Below are positions 34,831 through 47,249 of a DNA stretch of 64,000 nt, piece by piece. The stretch is taken from positions 12,462,001 to 12,526,000 of the forward strand of contig NC_091051.1 in NCBI RefSeq assembly GCF_963966145.1. The letters are read 5' to 3'. A program made the position numbers and the translations under genes. The first letter of the stretch is position 1. Every line of letters starts with the position of its first letter. Origin of the DNA: Tenebrio molitor. Its lineage: Eukaryota > Arthropoda > Insecta > Coleoptera > Tenebrionidae. Below the pieces are notes generated by a model. That model had not been told where the DNA came from, made no database searches, and saw only the letters and a list, made by a program, of their open reading frames with translations.

Positions 34831-37800
34831 TTACGAGTTATCACCATAATCTCTATCACCCACATTGATTCGGTCTGGAGCTGAAGTCACATTAAACCCC
34901 AGGATTCGAGAATCGACTTTTAACATCTTTGACTTTTTGTTTTTCTTGTTTTTACCCTGAAAAAATGATTGCAACGTTATAAAATAGAGAAAAAATGTTC
35001 TCCAACCTTGACTTCTTGGAATTCATTACTATGTTGCATCGACGGCGTAATTGCTGGTGCTGGCGAACACATATCGTCTTTGTGAGCATTATTCTTAGGC
35101 TTAAACGAGCGTCTTTTTTCCAAAAAATTAGACGCAAATTGTTGCGTTGCAGGACTTTCCCCTAAATATTCCTTACAGTAGTCTCTTACATCATAAGCTG
35201 ATTCAATATCACGTAGGAAAGTTACAAATGTAGGAACTAAAATCATTTTTATGTGACAATTTTGTCCAACAAACACACAACAATATCGAACTCACTATCT
35301 ACATCAGCTGAAATATTGGATAAAGTCTTGTAGCACCAATCGGTAAATTCGTCCTTGGTTTGATTATTATTATTATTGACAGATTTTGGTGACTCCTCTT
35401 TCTTAGGTTTACTCTTAGATTGCTTTTGTTGTTGCTGCTTAGTAGTAGTCATGGCACTAGTTGAATTACTCTTAGATACTGTGGACGGTTTATTAGAGGA
35501 TTTTGTTGGGACTTCGTCCCAGAAACCTCCAGCTGAAGTCCGACCCCATCACAGAATGAAATTACAGGAAAAAATGATAACATACCAGAGTTAGAAGACC
35601 ACTGAGAGGTTGAGGAAGCGTTGGCCCAGGTCAAGCTTTGACCATTCCAGATATTGCCAGAATTAACCGGAACAGGAGCTTCTTTCTCTTTCAGTTGTGC
35701 AGCCAACCTCGCCTCAGCTGTCAACTGTCACAAAACAACCTCAACTTTGACCAAAGCAAGCAGAACGTTTTACCTTTGCCAGTCGTTCCTGCTCTTCAGC
35801 TTGGATTTCAGCAAAAGACTTCACCTTTCTCGGTTCCATCGGTTTCTTGGCCCAATTCAACTGAATACCGCTCGATTTTTCCAACTGTTGCTGCTGCTGT
35901 TCCTGAAGTTGTTGTTTTTGTATCTGGAGTGCGCTCTCCTGAGCCCTCTTCTCTTTCTCGGCCTTTTGGATCTCGGTCAAATTCACTCCTTGCGTGAAAT
36001 TTGATTGACACCACGGAGCCGATTTGGAGGCACCGCGATTCCCTTGATTTTGAACCAAACGTGAGATCTCCACTTGCTTCTTCTCTTCTCGTTCTTTACT
36101 TTCTCGTCTAAAATATAACATTCCAGATCTCAATACTGAAAATCAACAAATCTAAAAATATTATGTTACGGACTGGTTTTGGTTATCGAAACATTAAAAA
36201 AAAATGTTTTCGTTTAAATCACCTGATCTTCTCTTCCTCTGACTTTTTGAGCTCTTCGGACTTCTTCCTCGCTTCTTCCTCCGCTTTTCTTTGTTCTTTG
36301 AGCCTTCTTTTCTCTTCCAGCTCTCGCAACCTCTTCTCTTCCGCTTCTTTCTTGGCCTTCTCTAACTCTTTCCTGACCTTCTCTTCTTCTTTCTTCTTCT
36401 TTTCTTCGGCTGCTTTTTTTTCGGCTTCCTGTTCATACACACAGCTCTCAATATCTGAACCTACCCTACCACGACGATCCCTTACCTGCTTCTTTTGTTC
36501 TTGCTTTCTTCGTTCTTCCACTTCTTTTTTCGCTTGCTTTTCTTCTTGTTCCTTCCGTTTTTTCAATTCTTTCTGCGATACTTCCTCTTTCGGTCTCTGT
36601 TCTTTCTCTTTCTCTTGTTGAGTCGGTTTCTCTGCCGGCGCAGGAGGCTGAACCTCTGACGGTAAAGACGGCGTCGACGTTTGCAAGTCCCACATCGTGA
36701 GAGGTGGCTCAGGCTGTTGAGGCCATTGTGTCGGTGTACTCACAGGTGGAGCCACGTTGAACTGGTTTTGTTTCTGCCACAAAGAATCCAGCTGCAAATT
36801 TTCTTGTGAACATTTTATTACACCACGCGTTACTCTTTTCACTCACTGGTAATTGTCTTTGCTGTTGGAATTGCTTCAAGAAATTCGCGATGGGATCACT
36901 GTCTTGACCCGGTGGTAACTGATCTATAGGTGTGTGAGACGTCGGTCTGTTTACGTTAACTGACCCAGGAAGACCGCTCGGTAGACTTCCATGAATTCCA
37001 GGTAACGCTGACATGCCACCGGCTCCCATTGGAGGTGTCTGCAGGTTTGGGATACTACTGCCGAGGCCGTCGGGAGGCAGGGACGACGAAAGATTCGCGG
37101 GAACACCGCTAGGTAAATGATTATGAAGGCCGGGAGTCTGCATTCTATTCTGCAACGAATGCATGTTTCCCATTTGAACTAGGAGAGGATCGAGCTGATT
37201 AGGCACGCTACTGCCAGGTTTGTCCACTAAGACTGAGCCAGGAAGTTTATTACTCTGAAACAAGTAACACCCACAATAATTAATTATTCTTACTTCGATA
37301 CTTGACATAACACTAGCAATTTGAAATTTTTATTAAATATAAATTTTTTCGTAACACTTTTGTAATCATATTTTTTAAATACATATTGGGATAAGTATGG
37401 CAATTATGTACGGTCGGTGGACAAATAAAACTGCGACACTTAAAATTTAATCTATGTAAATCAGACCATTGAATTGTCAATATCTATATAATATGTCATA
37501 CCAAAGTTAACCTATTTGTGATAAAGCCGTAATTAAACGATGCAAATTTGTAAATTTTGATTTATGTGATTGTTATTTTTGTCCCAGCTTTATTTGTCCA
37601 TCGTCTGTACCCATTATTTGCCTGCATAATTTTGTTGTTCTGGCGTTTACTAACGTCATACTGTGACACATACAGTTATTCAAAAATGCCAATACTGAAA
37701 GTTTCTGAACGAGAAAAGTGTGAATTTAGAGCAGTATATGCCACGTAGACTAAATACGGTTATAAACGCAAACGGTGTCACGACCAAATATTAATGTAAT

Positions 37801-40800
37801 ATTCAAATAAAATTATCTAAAAAGCAAGACATAACCGATCTTATAAATTTTGTCAAAATGACAGAAAAAGTCCGTTTTTAAACGATACAAAAACAAGTGT
37901 ACGTTTGATTTTTTTAATATACTTTGTCCAGCGAGAGATTGGGAGATTTTTAATTGTATTAAATTAAATTAACCCAACACTACAAAATGCACTAGAATAC
38001 ATTAGTTAGAGCATAATTCCGGGGCAAATATGTCCTCTACGTAGAATTTAGTGATTTTTATGTAAACCGATCTCTCGCTGGACAAACTTTACCATTGCAC
38101 ATTAAGTTGATAATATTCAAAATTGCGCGACTATGAACTGTCAAAGAAAAGTCAACTCTATCCTACCTACAGAGTTGCCACATAAATTTTCGTATATAGC
38201 TGCCATACTTATCCACAATCATTTTGAATCCAATAGAACGTGTCTTTGAAATTTCTTTAGGTGATTTTATTTTTCGTGGACCTTCCAGCGTTAATGGCAA
38301 TTTTTTTAATTCATTGATTTGCAAACATTTTATTACGGTAATCGTCGCTGCTTGTTTAAAGGCTAAAAATATGACTCTCAAATGCTATCAGGGGACTCCC
38401 GATATATCTTAATTTGTGTTAAACATATTGGAGAGGGTTATAGGACAGTGATGTGGTTTTATACCCTTACAACAAAATTCGAAAAAAAAAGTTACTCAAA
38501 ATGGTTTTTAGAATAAAAATTATTACGAATTTAAGATGTATAAAGCTCACATTTGGTACCCCATGGGTGTTCGACATGGGCAAGGTTAAATTCTATTTCG
38601 AATTTTTTTTTTTATTAAAATAGGTGAATTATTTTCTTATCGAATTTTGTTCTGAAAATTTACACAAAGGCATAAAACCTCGTATAACCAACTCTTTCCT
38701 ATAACTTCTTTCGATATATTCCACCTAAACCACATTTTTGGATTAGTTTTCAAACATGTCAAATTTCACGTATATCGGAAGTCACGTGGTATCTTTTGTC
38801 AGCCATATTTTTATTCTCAAACCAGCCCCGACGATTGCTGTAATAACATTTTTGCTAAATAAATGAACAAAAAATGTTCACATATTGTGAATGTCTTTTT
38901 TATTTCTTTGGTGTCATAATAGTTATTTACACAATTAGTGGGACAAAAGCAATATTACAGGATTCGAGTGTGAAGATTGCAGATGACGAGGGCGTTAGCC
39001 CGAGTTCATCTGTAATCACACGAGTTTCCTGTAATATGCTTTAGCCCACGTGTTATGTACAAAATTTTATCTAAGACCGCCCCGAATTTAAAAAAAAGGT
39101 AAATCTTATTTATCCAATCCCGTAGGATAAATAACACTTATCCCACTCATTTGAGTGGAATAAGGAACTTCATTACCGGACGCATTTCATTACTCCACTC
39201 AGTGGGATAAGTAAGTTATTATTCCACTGAGTGGTGTAATGAAACTGGCGGAAATAAATAAGATTTACCTTTTTTTTAATGCGGGGCGGTCTTAGATAAA
39301 ATTTTGTACATAACACGTGGGCTAAAGCATATTACAGGAAACTCGTGTGATTACAGATGAACTCGGGCTAACGCCCTCGTCATCTGCAATCTTCACACTC
39401 GAATCCTGTAATATTGCTTTTATCCCACTAATTGTGTAAATAACTATTATTTCCGCCAGTTTCATTACACCACTCAGTGGAATAATAACTTACTTATCCC
39501 ACTGAGTGGGGTAATGAAATGCATCCGGTAATGAAGTTCCTTATTCCACTCAAATGAGTGGGATAAGTGTCATTTATCCCACGGGATTAGATAAAACAAT
39601 TTATTTTTACGTTTTAAGTCAATCACTGAATCTAATGATTTGTTGATTAAATTTGTAGCAAAACACACCACAAGAATACGCCATTATCAATATTCCCATT
39701 ATTCGTTGATGAGATCTGTTTGTAGACAATTTATTTATTATACAAAACGTTCATAAATAGTTAGGTTTAAGGTCTGAACCTCTGGTGGGTCATTCTCACA
39801 GCTTTTGTTAGTTTGACAATTTAAACAATGGTGACAGTTGTTTTTCGCAGCTGTAATTGAAAAAAAAAATTCACAAAATTTCAATATGCAATTTTTTATT
39901 GTTCTAATTTTTTCAAATTTTTAGTTCCAATTTAAATGATGGTGTGGATTGTATTTTAAGTCAAACCTTCAGTCAGTAGGTTCATACTTTTTCAGTCAGG
40001 GAGATGACATGTAAAAATATTTATTTTTAATATTAGAAAAAAGTATAATTTATCAATGTTGATGTAGGTAAAGGATTGATACAATTTCGAAATTTTATAA
40101 AAATTTGTGAGAGTCAATCAGGTTCCTTCTCAAACTTTCTTTGTAGAAAGATGTGTAGTACGCAAAACAGATTGCTTTAATAGATTTTGAAAAACATTTT
40201 AATTTTATTAACAGCGAGATCAACTCGAGCAAATCCAGTGTTTTTGACGTTCGGCGTTCTTCTTCTATACTCTTCGGTTTGTTGTACTGTTTCTCAAAAA
40301 AAGAAAAAAAATAGAAACATTAAAGCAGTACCCAACATATTAAAAACATAATTTTGTTAATTGTACTAAACATTACTCATTACTCAACGTAAACATGTTG
40401 GAAATAAATTGTACCACTAGTAAGACATACCTGCTGCATTTGATTGATCATGAACATCAATGGATTTGAAGGAGTGGATTGTTGCATGAACTGGAGATCA
40501 TGTGGAATTTGTTGCTGCTACAAAAACCACAATTCGATTAATCGCACGAAGCCAAAGAAAACTCTCTTTACCTGTTGCTGCAACAACAACCTTTGGGCGG
40601 CTAACTCCTGCTGCTGCAACGTAAGTGCACTCCACGGTTCGGCTAAATTCCTAAGCGAAACTTGCTGTTTAAACGCTAACTGTGACAAAAACTGATATGG
40701 CAACATGTCGTCAGGCAATTTTGCCGCCTCATTTTTTAATACCGGAAATCTTATGTTCGACAAAAACGGATTGTCACCTCCGCACATATTAATTAACTCG

Positions 40801-43320
40801 CCCAAAAGAAAATATCTTTCGTCGCACTCTCGCATCACGTTCAACTGATTGCTGAAGTAACCCGCTTTGTACCATTCTGCCATCTCGACGTTGGCGAAAG
40901 GCCCTTGCCTCGTGCCTTGCGGGTCCTGATAGTACCATTTCTCTTGCGATGGTGGTACCAGATTCGGTGGTGGTTGCACGCCCGTAACGTCGAAGTTCGT
41001 CGTCGTTTGCGCGGTTTTCGGTGTTTCTTCGTCTACGACTAGCTTTAAGACGAGGTCCTCTTGTAACCGGTCGAAGTCTTCGTCAACCTTGTCCCTGCAA
41101 GTTTGTCCGTTTACGTAGGCAAATAACAATAAATGTTTCTCTTACATGTTTGGGGTTAGCGGGTCTTGTGATGGGCCGTTACCACTCGACTGTTTTTCTG
41201 TACATTGTAACTTACTTTCTTCTGAATTTCTGTCATCTTTCTCATCAATTCTTTTGTCAGTTTTGTGAGGGACAGTAGCTTTGGGTTTATCCTTTTCCGG
41301 AGAGCTACTTTCTTTAGGTTTGGCAACGTCTTCTCGCAGTTCTTGATCACTAGGTTCCTGTATAGTGCAAGTGGAATTAACACAACACTCTGTACCTATA
41401 GTGCGTTTTCAGGAACCAACGAATAAATATTTTGCGAAAATATATTTATTCCATCGCTACAAAAACGATGATAAAAATGAAAACGCTAAAAACAGCATTT
41501 CTAATAAAACATTAGGGAGAATCTTATTTACAAAAATTATTTTAAAAAATTTAAGACAAAAAATTATTATGAAACGTTAAAAGAAATTAATATTCCACGT
41601 GTTAAACATCGCTTACAAATGTTTAATTTTTTTTTTTACATTTACTTACAACTATTAAATTACATAATTGAAATTTTGTAGTAAATTAAAATTTGTAAAA
41701 TTCGGTTAATACCACCGATCCTTAATGAATATCGTTTGTTTATGTTCCTAACAACATATCTAGATGTTTTAATATGTTAAGAAATCGATTTTAGCTACAA
41801 TTTTATTACACTGCTTACTATTGCTGCCTTCGTCAAGTTAAAGGTTTGAAAAATGGAAACATTATATTAAAAAAATTAATCAGTTTGACACTTTGATTTT
41901 TAAAAATCGATCAATCAAAACAAAAGATGTAAACTAAACTAAATTCGGACTAGCATGTGTCACTTAATATTTAAAATAAATAGATTTCGATAAAATCACT
42001 AAATAACAAATAAAAATGTATGTTCTAAATATCTTGCACAAGACGGGCAAAAAATTATCTTTTAAAAATAAAACCTAAAAGAACGTCATTAGTGAGCTCA
42101 ACATATCTGAAATGTTTTTTTCCCCGTCTTCATTTAATAGACCAGTTTCTTGATCGTTTATGAAACAGGTTTTCACAAATGTAACTGTTTTAAGCAATTT
42201 TCTTAGAGTAAAAAATTAGTTCAAAATTAACAGATGGTACCAAAACGTCCTTACCTCTTTATACTTATCACTGTCATCCGATTTGGTTAGAGAGGTTGTA
42301 GATTTAGAGGAAGATAGAACAGGCTGATTTGTCCTGTTGGGAATATGTTGCTGTGAAATAGATTTCTGCAACAAGTCCCTTCTGTTCTCTTTTTTATTAT
42401 CCTGGAATGCAAACCACAAGAGATGTGTTATTGGCCATCAACGAATCAGTTTTTTATTCACCTGTTCGTCGTCGGACCCGTGAAAGGCGCCCCTTTCGTC
42501 GAACGTTCCCCCGCCTTCTGTGGGATTTTCTGTCGCCCACTCTGGCAGATGGTCTTCGTTGTCCCACGACCTCCGCAAAGGTCCACCCCGATTGTTTTCG
42601 TGCCAGTTGGGACGTCCCCCCCTTTCGGGTGGTCCGTTCCTCTCTTCTGAATCCCCTTCGCCCCGCCAACTAGCCGAACGCGCCCATTTTTCATGCAGCG
42701 ACCTGTTAGAGCTGATGTTTCGCCAACCGTCGTCGTCCTCGCTGTTATTTCTAACCCGCCGCCAGTTGTCCATGAGGGTTGTCGACCTGGTGGCGAACTC
42801 CTTACGAGGACTCCAGTCGGGCTGTTCGCCGTTACCCCATCCGCTGTCGTAAGCGGAGGCCGCCCGCCCGTACGCCTGATAACCCCCTCGGCCTCTACTG
42901 ATTCGACCCCCGCGCTCTAGAGAGCCTCCTCTGCCTCTAGGCGCCCCACTTATAGTCGTGGGACGATTCTGCCATCCCCTCTGCTCTTCCTCCGTGGTCG
43001 GAAGAAGAACTAGAGGTACTAGAGTTTGTTCGGAATATAGGGTTTTAAAAGTGACAAGGGACGAAGGGGGTTTTACGAATTTGTCAAACAGTGCCAACAT
43101 TTCTTCTCTGCCATACCTGATAGCAAAGATTATTATGTGTTGTGGAAACTACCATATGGTGAGACTGAAGGAGAAAAATATTTTCATTCAGATTTACTCA
43201 CCTATATTCTGCTAACTGATACCGCGAACCACCACCAGCTCCTCCACCGGTGGTGGTGGTTCCTTCAGGACGAAGGTTGCGAATCCAAGCTGGACCAAAA
43301 TTCATTGAGGAATCGGTCAT
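34831..43320 (-). CDS. Gigyf: GIGYF translational repressor (GYF-domain protein)
   Basis: Fifteen exons: 43320-43202, 43116-42462, 42401-42255, 41357-41216, 41197-41146, 41094-40572, 40517-40431, 37254-36847, 36791-36486, 36428-36223, 36107-35774, 35724-35586, 35532-35296, 35236-35007, 34956-34831. All are phase-consistent and total 1236 residues. The 4EHP-binding motif YRYGREEMLALF is at 39-50, then RG-rich repeats. The GYF domain is at about 425-483 (WYYQDPQGTRQGPF ... WYKAGYF), which binds Pro-rich motifs. A Lys/Glu/Gln-rich helix spans about 750-930, with PWC...LTEIQ and SFAEIQ repeats after it. The tail (SRILGFNVTSAPDRINVGD) matches family C-termini. GIGYF brings 4EHP to mRNAs to repress translation. 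A further small exon in the 3.2-kb intron 7 cannot be excluded. Confidence 0.93.
37408..37610. mobile_element. MITE with ~31-bp TIRs
   Basis: GTACGGTCGGTGGACAAATA at 37408 is matched inverted by the right end at 37580-37610, with about 5 differences over 31 bp. The 203-bp element has no ORF and lies inside GIGYF intron 7. Confidence 0.6.
37920..38091. mobile_element. MITE copy 1 (TTTGTCCAGCGAGAGAT family)
   Basis: The ends carry ~22-bp TIRs, TTTGTCCAGCGAGAGATTGG left and its inverse right (CTCTCGCTGGACAAA). The interior contains ACTACAAAATGCACTAGAAT. A second copy of the same element is at 60441-60625, so this is a dispersed family. Confidence 0.85.
38916..39593. repeat. Interlocked inverted repeats A-B-A'-B'
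   Basis: Segment A (38916-39113) recurs inverted as A' (39254-39450). Segment B (39111-39257) recurs inverted as B' (39448-39593). By eye, both pairs are over 95% identical. A is itself a long imperfect palindrome centred on GAGGGCGTTAGCCCGAG, and B contains smaller hairpins such as CCACTCATTTGAGTGG. The second half equals the reverse complement of B-A, a circular permutation of A-B. No ORF. Likely a foldback transposon of an unidentified type. Confidence 0.85.
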
Positions 43321-43806
43321 ACTGCAAAAAAAGAGCAAAATGTGTTGGAAAATGTGATCTCAAACAGATAACGTAATCAAGGTAAATTCAGTAAGCGTGA
43401 AGATTTCATAACTAAATAATACAAGCCATATTTTAGGATAAAATGGAGGTGACTATTTATAGCAAAATACCAGAACACGAATAATCAATGTTGCCGACGA
43501 TATCAGAACGTACTGGCTTTCACACTCTTCCAATAACCAACAACTTAATAACTGTATCTGTAAAGCATGAACTGAACACTACAAAGCCCCAGGCTAGGTC
43601 TAGCTGGCACTTGAAAGTGACAATATAGTCGGGTTAATTCATGGATTTCCGGTGAAAAAAATTACTTTCTTTAATCAAGGTTACATCCGTTTGTTATATA
43701 TTTGCATTTCTTTAGCCTATAAGTTGTCTGTTACCTGATTATAACGTTTTACACTTGATAATATGCAATCAACATAAATGGCTGAAGCAAAATTGTAGGT
43801 TAACGC
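43321..43806 (-). promoter_or_regulatory. 5' flank of GIGYF
   Basis: 486 bp between the GIGYF start codon and the hAT target site. No TATA box recognised on the minus strand. This should contain the 5' UTR and core promoter; the transposon now cuts it off from further upstream DNA. Confidence 0.4.
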
Positions 43807-43814
43807 GCATGTGC

Positions 43815-46800
43815 TAGTGGTGGGGTGCTATTTAGCAGTCTGCTATTTTATAACTGCTACACTGGAGTAGCAGGAACAGGTTGCTACTTGAAAAAAAAAG
43901 TAGCAGATATCTACAGAAAACAGATGTGAATTTTGCAACAGTTTCCATGATTTAATAACAGGGGGCAGAAGTAGCAGGCAAAGAATAATAGTGGTGGAGG
44001 AGGATTGAAGTTATAATATAGCAGACTGTTATAGCAACCCAGCCTAGATCCGACCACTCGAACTCGTCGGATTTATAGCCAATATAATATAAGGACATAA
44101 CTGTTAGGATATTTAAATATGGCGCTGGCGCTTTGCTTATTCACGTTTCACACCACCATTCAGCCATTCACGCTTATACAAAAAAAAAGCAAAACAGAGT
44201 AATAATGGTTTTTTAAATTATTAAATACTAAAATAATATAATAATATAATTTTATAACAAAAATAAATATAAAACCATAATCAATAAAGTCAACAATAAT
44301 ACTGATTATTACATAACAATACTACAAAACATTACGAGTTTCCATTGATGAAAATTATTTGTTTCACTTTATCAGCGGATAAACGATTACGTCGCTCAGA
44401 GATAAGTTGCCCTGTTTTTGAAAATAGTCTCTCACATGGCACCGATGTCGCTACCGTACCGAACTTTTCGCGTACAACTTTGCTTAAATTGGGGTAGTTA
44501 TAACAATTGTTTTTCCACCAATTTAGAGGATTTTGATTCCTATGTAGAAGCGGTTCTTCTAAATAGCGCTGTATTTCTATTATTGCACGTGATCTAAATG
44601 TGCCTTGGGGCTCAAAAGACGCGGCTTTTTTATCAAAAGAGCCCCAAATTGAAAATTCGTCATTCTCTTCTGATGACGCGATAGGTACATTTGATAATGT
44701 TTCAACCGAGGAGCTGCTTTCAATAAAATTTGTTAAAACATTAGTAATTAAAGTTTTGGCCCTTTCAGCAACCAACTTCGTTGAAAAACCCACATTTTTA
44801 AATCTGGGGTCCAAAAATGTGGAAATTAGGAGAGTGGTACTGGATTCTAAATTACTAAGGCGGGTAATAATTCCCTGATGCATATCCGTAACCACTCTCT
44901 TAATTTTGTCCGAAAACAATTTTTTTTGTAACATTTCTTCGTACACATCCTGCAAACCATTCGTAATAATTATGACTGATGAAGCGGACACATATTTTTC
45001 TCCACTCATCATCCTTGTAGCCGTTTCCATGGGAGCTAACACTTTTATTAACTGTTCGATATTTTCGAACTCTTCGTTCGAAAATATTGGCCAATTTTCT
45101 TTACCAAGAACAGCTAGCGTAGCTCTTATTTCTTCTTTTAGCTCGAAAATTCGCTGAAACATATAAAACGAAGAGTTCCATCTAGTCGCCACAGCTTGTT
45201 TTAATTTTTTAGCTTCTTTGTTATTTTGCGTTTGATAGAAATCTAATTTTGTTTTTGCGTTACTGCTCTTTTTAAAATGAGAAACTAACGCTTTAGCTTT
45301 TTCTATAAGGGGTTCGATCGATTTTAACGCATCTTGAACGATAAGATTTATCGTATGCGCTAAGCAACCAAAATGCCGCCACTTCAAATCCTCTTTGATT
45401 GCTTTTTTAATATTTGCAGCATTGTCCGATACCGCTAACAAAATTTTATTTTCCAAGTTCCACTCTCTAATTATTCTATTTAGTTCGGCCGCTAAATTAG
45501 CACTTGTATGATTTTCATTATAAGAGCTTGTTTCCAATACAACTGATTTTGTCTCAAACGTTGGAGTAATGAAATGAGAGGTGACTGCAATAAACCCTTC
45601 CACATTGCGAGAGGTCCAACAATCTGTGGTAATCGTCACTGACACCGCATCTTTAATTACCTCCTTTGTATTATTATATACTTCGGTATATTTTGCGGGC
45701 AACAGGACATTAGAGAGCACTTTTCTGCTAGGTACCGTGTAATTAGGATTCAGGGCATTACTATATTCACGAAACCCAACGTCTTCAACTATGGAAAAGG
45801 GTTGAAAGTCCTTGGTGATTAATGCCAACAAATATTCATCCAATTGTTTTTTTTGGGAAAATCCTATTTTCTTTGGGACGCTGATGGTTGTTTGGTGGAA
45901 TCTGCGTTTTTTTACCGGTGGTGGATGGATTTCCGTGGAATCCGTGGATGTCGATGTAGATGGTTTCGGAGAGGCCGGCGAGAGAGAGGGTTCTTGTTCT
46001 TGATCTTGTATTACTTGCTTGTCGCACTCACTTGATGCAGCTTGAGAAATTGTTGAATGTTTTTCTTTTGGCAATACATCCAATTTAATTGAAGGATGTT
46101 TTCTCGTAATATGTGCTTTTAAATTGGTAGTCGACGATTTGTAAGAAAATTTTTGTTTACAAAAATTACACAACGCCTTCAGTTCATCTTCTGGAGTAAA
46201 AAAGTTCCAAATGATGGAAGTTTTTCTTTTGAGATCCATATTGATACCTGTATTATACAAATATGACACTCAAAATGTAAAAATCATAATAATAAAATCT
46301 TACCAAATTTTAGATGTTTAAAAATAAAATACTTTATTTTTATGCACAGGATAGAAAGTAAAAAAAAGTTCAATTTAACAAAATATTATCGCACACGCAC
46401 TCTACTAGACACTGTCACTTTGCCAAAGACTGGATAGAGACTAATTTCCACAATATGAAAAATAAAATTATTCTTTTCGTTTTATGAATCGTCGGGCTTT
46501 CTCGATGCCTTGATGGTACCGGCGGTTCCTTTTTCTTTTATTAGTTTATAATAACCACCCTAATATACCACCGTGAGACCAAGTCTTGAAGTCTTGGTCC
46601 CACGCTCTTTTTCATCATCTGGTCCGTCCGAACTCCGAACGATAACTTGTATTTACATGAACAGTATCAATAAAAGTAATTAATTGCTTTATTGGAAATG
46701 CCGCCTTTTTAATTTGCCGCCCTCGTGTAGTGAACGAACAATATGCGTACGTAACAATTTATTTCCATTTTCGAGACGGATGATAAAAATCAGATGCAGT

Positions 46801-47241
46801 TACAATTTATTTAAAAATAAAAAATTATAGTGCTCGTTACGCTTTACTACTATTAATTTTATGGTAGTATAATTAAGTATATTCTTTTTTATTTTTAACC
46901 GGTTTATGTTTACAGGGAATAATATTAATTTTGTAACAAGAAAAATTACATTAGGTTTATTAGATATGTTATGTTATGTTTTACTGACTTAGAGTATGTC
47001 GACACTCGACAACTCTTGACTGTACCTAAATTGTTTGCTAGTAACCTGTAAAAAAATAGAAAAAAAAACAGGAAACTGTTTTATTTTTTTGCATGTTTAT
47101 TGAAATCTGTTTCGAGCTTCGAGTACAAGTACATCATAAATAAATATCTGCTACTAAGAAACTGCTATTTTAAACTGCTATTTTCTGTAACGGTAACAGT
47201 TTGCTACTGCTATTTGAAAATAGCACTTTAGCCCACCACTA
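43815..47241. mobile_element. Complete hAT transposon, 3427 bp
   Basis: The element is bounded by terminal inverted repeats starting TAGTGGTGGG at each end, with related TAGCAG-rich subterminal sequence. It is flanked by a perfect 8-bp direct repeat GCATGTGC (43807-43814 and 47242-47249), the target-site length of hAT elements. It contains one intact minus-strand transposase ORF (44332-46239). The rest (43870-44330 and 46270-47180) is non-coding. It lies between GIGYF and the FKBP59 gene. Confidence 0.95.
44332..46239 (-). CDS. hAT-family transposase with BED zinc finger (ZBED-like)
   Basis: An uninterrupted ORF of 635 residues from the ATG at 46239. It opens with a BED zinc finger: IIWNFF, CNFCKQKFSYKSSTTNLKAH, then ITRKH giving the C-C-H-H set. 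The RNase-H-like core follows, with TTDCWTSRNVEGFIAVTSHF (first acidic residue region), AVSDNAANI and GCLAHTINLIV. The C-terminal dimerisation block has PLNWWKNN ... VATSVPCERLFSKTGQLISE ... RRNRLSADKV. These match hAT transposases, which cut and paste DNA via hairpin formation at flanking DNA. A likely 3' splice site (TATACAG) sits about 10 bp before the ATG, so a 5' non-coding exon is possible. No stops or frameshifts are seen, so it may be active. Confidence 0.93.
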   Translation of the reverse strand: MDLKRKTSIIWNFFTPEDELKALCNFCKQKFSYKSSTTNLKAHITRKHPSIKLDVLPKEKHSTISQAASSECDKQVIQDQEQEPSLSPASPKPSTSTSTDSTEIHPPPVKKRRFHQTTISVPKKIGFSQKKQLDEYLLALITKDFQPFSIVEDVGFREYSNALNPNYTVPSRKVLSNVLLPAKYTEVYNNTKEVIKDAVSVTITTDCWTSRNVEGFIAVTSHFITPTFETKSVVLETSSYNENHTSANLAAELNRIIREWNLENKILLAVSDNAANIKKAIKEDLKWRHFGCLAHTINLIVQDALKSIEPLIEKAKALVSHFKKSSNAKTKLDFYQTQNNKEAKKLKQAVATRWNSSFYMFQRIFELKEEIRATLAVLGKENWPIFSNEEFENIEQLIKVLAPMETATRMMSGEKYVSASSVIIITNGLQDVYEEMLQKKLFSDKIKRVVTDMHQGIITRLSNLESSTTLLISTFLDPRFKNVGFSTKLVAERAKTLITNVLTNFIESSSSVETLSNVPIASSEENDEFSIWGSFDKKAASFEPQGTFRSRAIIEIQRYLEEPLLHRNQNPLNWWKNNCYNYPNLSKVVREKFGTVATSVPCERLFSKTGQLISERRNRLSADKVKQIIFINGNS

Positions 47242-47249
47242 GCATGTGC

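Larger units (their letters stand above)
37255..40430. other. 3.2-kb intron 7 of GIGYF
   Basis: The flanking exons are both phase 0. The intron holds three inverted-repeat elements (37408-37610, 37920-38091, 38916-39593), listed separately. No coding content is seen in the rest. Confidence 0.6.

Noticed and set aside
36163..36621. 152-codon plus-strand Ser/Phe-rich ORF
   Set aside because: Antisense of the Lys/Glu-rich helix of GIGYF; Ser/Phe/Leu content is the expected complement of that repeat-like coding sequence.
39111..39257. CRISPR-like spaced repeats (CCACTCAGTGG, CCACTCATTTGAGTGG)
   Set aside because: These are palindromes inside a foldback element in an animal intron, without regular spacers.
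42454..43215. Several long plus- and minus-strand ORFs overlapping GIGYF exon 2
   Set aside because: They are shadows of the Arg/Gly-rich GIGYF coding frame, which is the one that joins by splice phase and matches the family.
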